This document shows, one piece after another, positions 30,179 through 35,822 of a stretch of 35,822 nt of DNA. Both the position numbers and the translations under genes were made by a program. Positions within the stretch are counted from its first letter, which is position 1, and each line of letters begins with the position of its first letter. The stretch spans positions 1-35,822 of the forward strand of contig NZ_FMDF01000167.1 in assembly GCF_900091955.1 (NCBI RefSeq), read 5' to 3'. A model generated the notes under the pieces. It did no database searches. It had not been told where the DNA came from and was given only the letters and a program-made list of their open reading frames with translations. Source of the DNA: Streptomyces sp. Ncost-T10-10d. Lineage in GTDB: Bacteria > Actinomycetota > Actinomycetes > Streptomycetales > Streptomycetaceae.

Positions 30179-30200
30179 CTGACCGAAGGAGGAGTATCCC

Positions 30201-31568
30201 GTGGCAGACCGAACACCACCGCTGGGGATCGAGGAGCTGCGCGTCCTCGTCAGAAGCGGTGAGATCGACACCGTCGTCCTCGCCTTCCCCGATATGCAGG
30301 GACGGCTGCAGGGCAAACGGTTCGCTGCCCGCTTCTTCCTCGACGAGGTCGTGGAGCACGGCACCGAGGGATGCAACTATCTGCTCGCCGTCGACACCGA
30401 CATGAACACCGTCGACGGATTCGAGATGTCCTCCTGGGAGCGCGGCTACGGCGACTTCGCCATGCACGCCGACCTCTCCACCCTGCGCCTGGTGCCGTGG
30501 AACGAGGGCACGGCCATGGTCATGGCCGACCTCACCCAGGAGGACGGCTCGCCCGTCGCCGCCGCGCCCCGCCGGATCCTGGGCCGCCAGCTGGAACGCC
30601 TGGCCGAGCACGGCTACACGGCCCATGTCGGCACCGAGCTCGAATTCATCGTCTTCAAGGACACCTACGAACAGGCATGGGACCGCAACTACCGCGATCT
30701 GACCCCGGCCAATCAGTACAACGTCGACTACTCCGTCCTCGGCACCGGCCGCGTGGAGCCGCTGCTGCGCCGTATCCGTAACGAAATGGCCGCCGCGGGT
30801 CTCACCGTCGAGTCCGCGAAGGGCGAGTGCAACCCCGGCCAGCACGAGATCGTGTTCCGTTACGACGAGGCCCTGGTCACCTGTGACCAGCACGCCGTCT
30901 ACAAGACCGGCGCCAAGGAGATCGCCGCCCAGGAGGGCGTCGCACTCACCTTCATGGCCAAGTTCAACGCGCGCGAGGGCAACTCCTGCCACATCCATCT
31001 CTCGCTCCGGTCCACCGACGAGGCCGGGCACAGCGTCATGGCGGGCGAGGACGGCGGCATGTCCCCGGTGATGCGCCACTTCCTCGCCGGACAACTGGCC
31101 GCCCTGCGCGATTTCTCCCTCCTCTACGCACCGAACATCAACTCCTACAAACGCTTCCAGCCGGGCTCCTTCGCCCCGACTGCCGTCGCCTGGGGCCACG
31201 ACAACCGCACCTGCTCGCTCCGCGTCGTCGGCCACGGCCGCTCGATGCGCTTCGAGAACCGGCTGCCCGGCGGTGACGTCAACCCGCACCTCGCCGTCGC
31301 CGGACTGATCGCAGCGGGCATCCACGGCATCGAAAAGGGCCTCGAACTCCCCGAGCCGTGCGGGAGCAACGCCTACACCGCCGACTACGACCACGTCCCC
31401 ACCACGCTGCGCGAGGCCGCCGAACTCTGGGAGAGGAGCGAAATCGCCAGGGCGGCCTTCGGCGACGACGTCGTCGCGCACTACCGCAACATGGCCCGCG
31501 TCGAACTCGAAGCCTTCGACGCCGCAGTGACCGACTGGGAGCTCCGCCGCTCCTTCGAACGCCTGTGA
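30201..31568 (+). CDS. glnA4: Glutamine synthetase-like gamma-glutamyl amine ligase (GlnA4-type)
   Basis: This 455-residue enzyme of the type I glutamine-synthetase family starts at GTG 30201 behind AGGAGGAG. The catalytic core is present: GTELEFIVF at about 144-152, GNSCHIHLSL, YAPNINSYKRFQPGSFAPT, HDNRTCSLRVVG and ENRLPGGDVNPHLA. The adenylylation-site region of true GlnA (NLYDLPPEE) is replaced by AYTADYDHVPTTLREA, so it is not a standard ammonium-assimilating enzyme. In Streptomyces coelicolor the GlnA4 paralogue is known to be a gamma-glutamylethanolamide synthetase. The neighbours here (FadR regulator, aldehyde dehydrogenase, amidotransferase) fit the same role. The precise amine is inferred. 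Confidence 0.9.
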   Translation: MADRTPPLGIEELRVLVRSGEIDTVVLAFPDMQGRLQGKRFAARFFLDEVVEHGTEGCNYLLAVDTDMNTVDGFEMSSWERGYGDFAMHADLSTLRLVPWNEGTAMVMADLTQEDGSPVAAAPRRILGRQLERLAEHGYTAHVGTELEFIVFKDTYEQAWDRNYRDLTPANQYNVDYSVLGTGRVEPLLRRIRNEMAAAGLTVESAKGECNPGQHEIVFRYDEALVTCDQHAVYKTGAKEIAAQEGVALTFMAKFNAREGNSCHIHLSLRSTDEAGHSVMAGEDGGMSPVMRHFLAGQLAALRDFSLLYAPNINSYKRFQPGSFAPTAVAWGHDNRTCSLRVVGHGRSMRFENRLPGGDVNPHLAVAGLIAAGIHGIEKGLELPEPCGSNAYTADYDHVPTTLREAAELWERSEIARAAFGDDVVAHYRNMARVELEAFDAAVTDWELRRSFERL

Positions 31569-31576
31569 GGCACCCC

Positions 31577-32956
31577 GTGACCACGCCCGACCACCCGGTG
31601 GAACACCACGTACTCAACCCGGCGACCGAAGAACTCCTCGCCACCGTCCCGTCCACCACCGCTGCCGAGGTCGACGCGGCAGTCGTCCGGGCCGCGGCCG
31701 CCCAGCGAACCTGGGCCGCCCTCGCCCCCGCCGACCGCGCCAGGCTGCTGCGCCGCTTCGCCACCGCCGTCGACGGCGAAGCCGAACAGCTGGCCCGGCT
31801 GGAGGTCCAGGAGGCCGGCCACACCCTCGGCAACGCCCGCTGGGAAGCGGCCAACGTCCGCGATCTGCTCGACTACGCCGCCGGGGGAGTGGAACGGCTC
31901 GCCGGCCGGCAGATCCCGGTCCCCGGCGGACTCGACATCACCCTCCTCGAACCCCTCGGCGTCATCGGCGTGATCGCACCGTGGAACTTCCCCATGCCGA
32001 TCGCCGCCTGGGGCCTCGCCCCCGCCCTCGCCGCCGGGAACGCCGTACTCCTCAAGCCCGCCGAGACGACCCCCCTCACCGCTCTGCGGCTGGCCCGGCT
32101 CGCCCTGGACGCGGGGCTTCCCGACCACGTCCTCCAAGTGCTGCCGGGTGCGGGCGATGTGACCGGAAACGCCCTGGTCGAGCACCCCGGCGTCGCCAAG
32201 ATCGTCTTCACCGGCTCCACCCGGGTCGGCAAGCAGATCATGGCCAAGTGTGCCGACCGCGTGAAGCGGCTCACCCTCGAACTCGGTGGCAAGAGCCCCA
32301 ACATCGTCTTCGCCGACGCCGACATCGAGGCAGCCGCAGCCGCCGCACCCATGGCGTTCCTGGACAACGCCGGCCAGGACTGCTGCGCCCGCACCCGCAT
32401 CCTGGTCCAGCGATCCGCGTACGACCGCTTCCTGGAACTGCTCGCCCCCGCTATCGAATCGGTCGTGGTGGGTGACCCGTTCGACGAGAACACCCGGATG
32501 GGCCCGCTGATCTCCCGGGCGCAACTGGAACGGGTGCGGAGTTACGTCCCCGAGGACGCGACCGCCCTCAGCGGCAAAGCACCCGAAGGGCCCGGCTTCT
32601 GGTTCCCGCCGACCGTCCTCACCGACGCCCGCCCGGACTCACCCGTCGCCACCGAAGAGGTATTCGGGCCGGTCGCCGTCGTTCTTCCCTTCGAGGACGA
32701 GGCCGACGCCGTCCGGCTCGCCAACGCGACGCAGTACGGCCTCGCGGGGTCGATCTGGACCCGCGACGTGGGCCGCGCACTGCGCGTCTCGCAGTCGGTC
32801 CGGGCCGGGAACCTCTCCGTCAACTCCCACTCCAGCGTCCGCTACTGGACCCCGTTCGGCGGCTACAAACAGTCCGGACTCGGCCGCGAACTCGGCCCCG
32901 ACGCGCTTGCCGCATTCACCGAAACCAAGAACGTCTTCATCAGTACGGAGGCCTGA
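31577..32956 (+). CDS. NAD(P)-dependent aldehyde dehydrogenase
   Basis: This 459-residue enzyme has general base Glu235 in TLELGGKSPN and catalytic Cys269 in NAGQDCCARTR, with the cofactor-binding PWNFPM and FTGSTRVGKQI upstream and a C-terminal TPFGGYKQSGLGRELG. GTG 31577 follows the glnA4-like stop by 8 nt, with GAGG overlapping that stop, so the genes are coupled. It probably oxidises the aldehyde formed from the gamma-glutamylated amine or amino alcohol. The family also includes betaine- and aminobutyraldehyde dehydrogenases, so the substrate is open. Confidence 0.92.
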   Translation: MTTPDHPVEHHVLNPATEELLATVPSTTAAEVDAAVVRAAAAQRTWAALAPADRARLLRRFATAVDGEAEQLARLEVQEAGHTLGNARWEAANVRDLLDYAAGGVERLAGRQIPVPGGLDITLLEPLGVIGVIAPWNFPMPIAAWGLAPALAAGNAVLLKPAETTPLTALRLARLALDAGLPDHVLQVLPGAGDVTGNALVEHPGVAKIVFTGSTRVGKQIMAKCADRVKRLTLELGGKSPNIVFADADIEAAAAAAPMAFLDNAGQDCCARTRILVQRSAYDRFLELLAPAIESVVVGDPFDENTRMGPLISRAQLERVRSYVPEDATALSGKAPEGPGFWFPPTVLTDARPDSPVATEEVFGPVAVVLPFEDEADAVRLANATQYGLAGSIWTRDVGRALRVSQSVRAGNLSVNSHSSVRYWTPFGGYKQSGLGRELGPDALAAFTETKNVFISTEA

Positions 32957-32962
32957 GCCAGC

Positions 32963-33754
32963 ATGACCACCACCGACAGCGAGAACATCTGCCGCCGCCT
33001 GGTCGGCCGCACCGCCGTCATCACCGGAGCCGCCAGCGGCATCGGTTTGGCCACCGCACGCAGGCTGGCGTCGGAGGGCGCCCATGTCGTCTGCGGCGAC
33101 ATCGACGAGAACGCGGGCAAGGCCGCGGCCGAGGAGGCCGGCGGCACGTTCGTGCGCGTCGACGTCACCGACCCCGAACAGGTCGAGGCGCTCTTCAGGA
33201 CCGCGTTCGACACCTACGGCTCCGTCGACATCGCCTTCAACAACGCGGGCATCTCCCCGCCCGACGACGACTCCATCCTCACCACGGGACTGGAGGCATG
33301 GAAGCGCGTCCAGGACGTCAACCTCACCTCCGTCTACCTCTGCTGCAAGGCCGCGCTGCCCTACATGCGCCGCCAGCGCCGCGGCTCGATCATCAACACC
33401 GCGTCCTTCGTCGCGATCCTGGGAGCGGCCACCAGCCAGATCTCCTACACCGCGTCCAAGGGCGGCGTCCTCGCCATGTCCCGCGAACTCGGTGTGCAGT
33501 TCGCCCGCGAAGGCATCCGGGTCAACGCGCTGTGCCCGGGACCGGTCAACACCCCACTGCTCCAGGAGCTGTTCGCCAAGGACCCGGAACGCGCGGCCCG
33601 CAGGCTCGTGCACATCCCGGTCGGGCGGTTCGCCGAAGCCACGGAGATCGCGGCAGCCGTCGCCTTCCTCGCGAGCGACGACTCCTCGTTCGTGAACGCC
33701 ACCGACTTCCTCGTCGACGGCGGTATCTCGGGGGCGTACGTCACACCGCTCTAG
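32963..33754 (+). CDS. Short-chain dehydrogenase/reductase
   Basis: This 263-residue classical SDR has TGAASGIG at 21-28, NNAG at 93-96, Ser148, Tyr162 and Lys166 (YTASK), and a C-terminal DFLVDGGISGAYV. Asp46 after the second strand (CGDID) favours NAD over NADP. It starts 6 bp after the aldehyde dehydrogenase stop, with GGAGG inside that gene's end, and so is the third gene of the operon. It may oxidise an alcohol group of the substrate to the aldehyde used by the preceding enzyme. Confidence 0.9.
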   Translation: MTTTDSENICRRLVGRTAVITGAASGIGLATARRLASEGAHVVCGDIDENAGKAAAEEAGGTFVRVDVTDPEQVEALFRTAFDTYGSVDIAFNNAGISPPDDDSILTTGLEAWKRVQDVNLTSVYLCCKAALPYMRRQRRGSIINTASFVAILGAATSQISYTASKGGVLAMSRELGVQFAREGIRVNALCPGPVNTPLLQELFAKDPERAARRLVHIPVGRFAEATEIAAAVAFLASDDSSFVNATDFLVDGGISGAYVTPL

Positions 33755-33763
33755 AGTGGTGGG

Positions 33764-34111
33764 ATGAGCGACGCGACACCGCCCGGCCGGTATCCGGACG
33801 CCGCGACACCGGGCACCGAGCGGTGGTGGGACGGTAGGGCATGGACCGCGCATACCCGCCCGATCGCCCCCGTAGCCCAGCAGTTGGGGCCGCCCGAGCC
33901 GGTCGCGAACGCGGACGGGAACGGCGGCAGCGGCAGTGCGGCGACCGGTGGCGGCACCCGGATCGTCGCGCTCGCCGTGGCCGGGCTGGTCGTCGTCGGC
34001 GCAGCCGTCACCGGAACCGTACTGCTGGGCAGGGGTGACGGCGCCGAGGCGATCCGGCCGATCGACGACAGCGGGGCGAGCGGCGGGGTGGGCAGCTCCG
34101 TGGCTCCCTGA
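33764..34111 (+). CDS. Small DUF2510-domain membrane protein
   Basis: This 115-residue protein opens with a DUF2510 motif (PPGRYPDAATPGTERWWDGR, AWTAHTRP), the tryptophan-rich segment found at the N-terminus of many actinobacterial membrane proteins. A flexible Gly/Asn-rich linker, one membrane helix at about 66-89 and a short Ser/Gly tail follow. It starts 9 bp after the SDR stop and may be on the same transcript. It ends 2 bp from the stop of the convergent aldolase gene. Function is unknown. Confidence 0.8.
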   Translation: MSDATPPGRYPDAATPGTERWWDGRAWTAHTRPIAPVAQQLGPPEPVANADGNGGSGSAATGGGTRIVALAVAGLVVVGAAVTGTVLLGRGDGAEAIRPIDDSGASGGVGSSVAP

Positions 34112-34113
34112 GC

Positions 34114-35316
34114 TCACAGGAACGTACGGCCCTCGCCGCGGTACGTCGGCACGGTCGCTGTCACCCGGTCACCCTCGATCAGCTGCAACTCGTCGAAGCG
34201 TTCGCACAGTTCACCGGCCTTCGCGTGCCGGAACCACACCTTGTCGCCGATCAGCAGATCGTCGGCCGGGGCGCCGAGCAGCGGGGTCTGTACCTCGCCC
34301 GGCCCCTCCTGCGCGTCGTAGCGCAGTCCCTCCGGCAGATACGGGACGGGCAGCCGGTCCGCACCCGCGGGCCCGGACGCCGGATAGCCGCCACCGAGGA
34401 CCGTCACCACACCCACACCCGGCCGGCGCACCACAGGCTGGGCGAACAGCGCCGCCGGACGCGCCGTGAACGACGTGTAGTTGTCGAACAGCCGCGGTAC
34501 GTAGAGCCCCGATCCGGCCGCGATCTCGGTCACCGCGCGCTCCGCCGCGGTGTGCTGCACACTGCCGGTGCCGCCGCCGTTCACGAACTCCAGGCCCGGC
34601 GCCACCGCGCGTACCGCCCGCACGACCTCGGCCCGCCGGGCGGCCAGTTCCTTGCGGCCCGCGGCCTGCATCAGCCGGATCGCCCTGGAGCGCAGCGGCC
34701 GTCCCGCGACCGAATCCCCGACCCCTGCGATATGACCCTCGTACGCCATCAGACCCACCAGCCGGAAGCCGGGCCTGCGCGCCACCGAGCGTGCCAGTTC
34801 GGCCAGTTGGGCGGGGGAGCGCAGTGGTGAACGCAGGGCGCCGATCCTGACCCGTCCGCCGAGCAGCCGCAGCGAGGTGTCCAGCTCCAGACAGACCCGG
34901 ATCTCCTCGCGGCCACCGGCCCGTGCCACGTCGATCAGCTCCAGCTGTGCGTGATCGTCCACCATCACCGTCACGGCGGCGGCCAGTTTCGGATCGGCCG
35001 CCAGCTCCGCGAAGGCGGACCGGTCGGCCGACGGATAGGCCAGCAGTACGTCGTCGAAACCGGCCCGCGCCAGCCACAGCGACTCGGCCAGGGTGAACGA
35101 CATGATCCCGGCGAACCCGGGCCGTGCGAGCACCCGCTCCAGCAGGGCCCGACAGCGCACGGACTTGCTCGCCACCCGGATCGGTTTCCCCGCGGCCCGG
35201 CGGACGAGGTCGTCGGCATTGGCATCGAACGCATCGAGATCGACGATGGCGATCGGGGCGTCCAGATGAGCGGTGGCCCGGTCGTAACGGGTCCGGTCAG
35301 CAGCGCGGGCAGTCAT
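34114..35316 (-). CDS. D-threonine aldolase/D-serine dehydratase-like PLP enzyme (amino acid deaminase/aldolase)
   Basis: This 400-residue protein has an alanine-racemase-like barrel. PIAIVDLDAFDANADDLVRR is followed by PIRVASKSVRC, whose Lys51 is the expected pyridoxal-phosphate lysine. MSFTLAESLWLARAGFDDVL and GLMAYEGHIAGVGD follow. The C-terminal DSD1-type domain (about 290-395) carries GGGYP, GDKVWFRHAKAGEL and a terminal R-G-EGRTFL. ATG 35316 has only a weak ribosome site. The family splits or deaminates D-hydroxy amino acids; the substrate here is not known. It stands alone between convergent and divergent neighbours. Confidence 0.85.
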   Translation of the reverse strand: MTARAADRTRYDRATAHLDAPIAIVDLDAFDANADDLVRRAAGKPIRVASKSVRCRALLERVLARPGFAGIMSFTLAESLWLARAGFDDVLLAYPSADRSAFAELAADPKLAAAVTVMVDDHAQLELIDVARAGGREEIRVCLELDTSLRLLGGRVRIGALRSPLRSPAQLAELARSVARRPGFRLVGLMAYEGHIAGVGDSVAGRPLRSRAIRLMQAAGRKELAARRAEVVRAVRAVAPGLEFVNGGGTGSVQHTAAERAVTEIAAGSGLYVPRLFDNYTSFTARPAALFAQPVVRRPGVGVVTVLGGGYPASGPAGADRLPVPYLPEGLRYDAQEGPGEVQTPLLGAPADDLLIGDKVWFRHAKAGELCERFDELQLIEGDRVTATVPTYRGEGRTFL

Positions 35317-35499
35317 GGCCGCAGCTTGCCAGACGGCCGTACCGCTGGGTAGGGGGATGATCTGTGCAGATCGTCCAGGGGCAGACGTCCCGCTCCCACC
35401 GGGGCCGTTCCACCCCGTAGAGTGACGGGCACGCGGCAACCAACGGGCCTGCCTGTGACGTCGATCCGCGCGCGGTACGGAAGAGGACCAGGGGGGCGG

Positions 35500-35822
35500 A
35501 TGAGTACCGAGGCGCAGCGCGCTCCTGTCCCGCCCCGCCCCACGACCCCTCCACCGGAGCCCGCGCACCCCGCGCAGACCCCTTCCGCGACCTCCGCGAG
35601 CGTGCCCGCTCCGCCCCGCCCGAAGACCTCACCGCCCGCAGCGCCGGCGCCGATTCCCGGTCCGGCGGCGCCGGTGGGACCTGCCGCCCCGGTATCGATG
35701 CCCGGACCTCAGCCGCAGGTGCCGGACCCGAAGCCGGTCGCGCACCCTCGGCCGACGCGCGACTCAGCAGTCCCGCCCGTGGAGACCACAGCGCGGCTCC
35801 GGCCCGTGCCGTCGGCGCCCGC
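35500..35822 (+). CDS. Proline-rich N-terminus of an unidentified protein (cut by window edge)
   Basis: From ATG 35500, behind a GGGGGGCGG stretch, the frame stays open to the window end for 107 codons (MSTEAQRAPVPPRPTTPPPE and onward). It is almost entirely Pro, Ala, Thr and Val with repeated APVPP/PAAP units and no membrane segment so far. Such disordered leaders precede kinases, secretion proteins or regulators in Streptomyces, and I cannot tell which. Third-position G/C bias supports it being real. The 183 bp before it hold a plausible TAGAGT -10 at 35418 but nothing else clear. Confidence 0.6.
   Translation, partial: MSTEAQRAPVPPRPTTPPPEPAHPAQTPSATSASVPAPPRPKTSPPAAPAPIPGPAAPVGPAAPVSMPGPQPQVPDPKPVAHPRPTRDSAVPPVETTARLRPVPSAP

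Overview
The window is a stretch of chromosome from a high-GC actinomycete, almost certainly a Streptomyces. Codon third positions are nearly all G or C, GTG starts are frequent, and the gene types are typical of the genus: an SPW-repeat protein, a SigK/RskA pair, DrrAB-type ABC genes, a fused glycine-betaine permease/binding protein and GlnA4-type glutamine-synthetase-like genes. I see no phage, insertion sequence, CRISPR array, rRNA or complete tRNA. It reads as ordinary chromosome with one eroded patch at about 7.7-9.5 kb.

Layout. (1) 1-7.2 kb: a divergent PucR-type regulator (partial) and a catabolic operon of an NCS1 base permease flanked by two copies of a DUF917 (S-methyl thiohydantoin desulfurase-like)/HyuA-type hydantoinase pair. 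The first HyuA copy has lost its nucleotide-binding motifs. (2) 7.2-14 kb, leftward: an SPW membrane protein, a truncated ADP-ribosylglycohydrolase remnant, a fasciclin lipoprotein and a membrane-anchored molybdopterin oxidoreductase (each broken by one missing base), a photolyase, and the anti-sigma/sigma pair RskA/SigK. A shared promoter element, CCAATCC-N16-CGRATC, precedes sigK and the oxidoreductase gene. (3) 14-16.7 kb: a PadR regulator and a DrrAB-type exporter. (4) 16.7-19 kb: two membrane-protein genes divergent from a MerR regulator, with nested palindromes between. (5) 19-20.8 kb: a siderophore-interacting flavoprotein behind an iron box, and a 5'-3' exonuclease. (6) 21-24.9 kb: a glycine-betaine-type ABC system with an attenuator-like leader. 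(7) 25-28.4 kb: XRE-cupin regulator, BtuF-like protein, a TDT-family transporter and its divergent LysR. (8) 28.5-33.8 kb: amine/gamma-glutamyl catabolism, with a PuuD-like amidotransferase, FadR regulator, GlnA4-like ligase, aldehyde dehydrogenase and SDR. (9) 33.8-35.8 kb: a DUF2510 protein, a D-threonine-aldolase-like PLP enzyme and the proline-rich start of an unidentified protein.

How the genes work together. Region 1 is probably an inducible importer plus ring-opening pathway for a hydantoin- or pyrimidine-like compound. Region 2 looks like a SigK stress regulon (extracytoplasmic fasciclin protein, redox enzyme, perhaps DNA photorepair). Region 8 fits activation of an amine by gamma-glutamylation, oxidation of the aldehyde, and release of glutamate by the amidotransferase. 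The most interesting unexplained signals are the mutually exclusive RNA structures before the glycine-betaine genes, the competing hairpins with a T-loop-like motif between padR and the DrrAB genes, the degenerate HyuA copy, and the leaderless SigK-type promoter.
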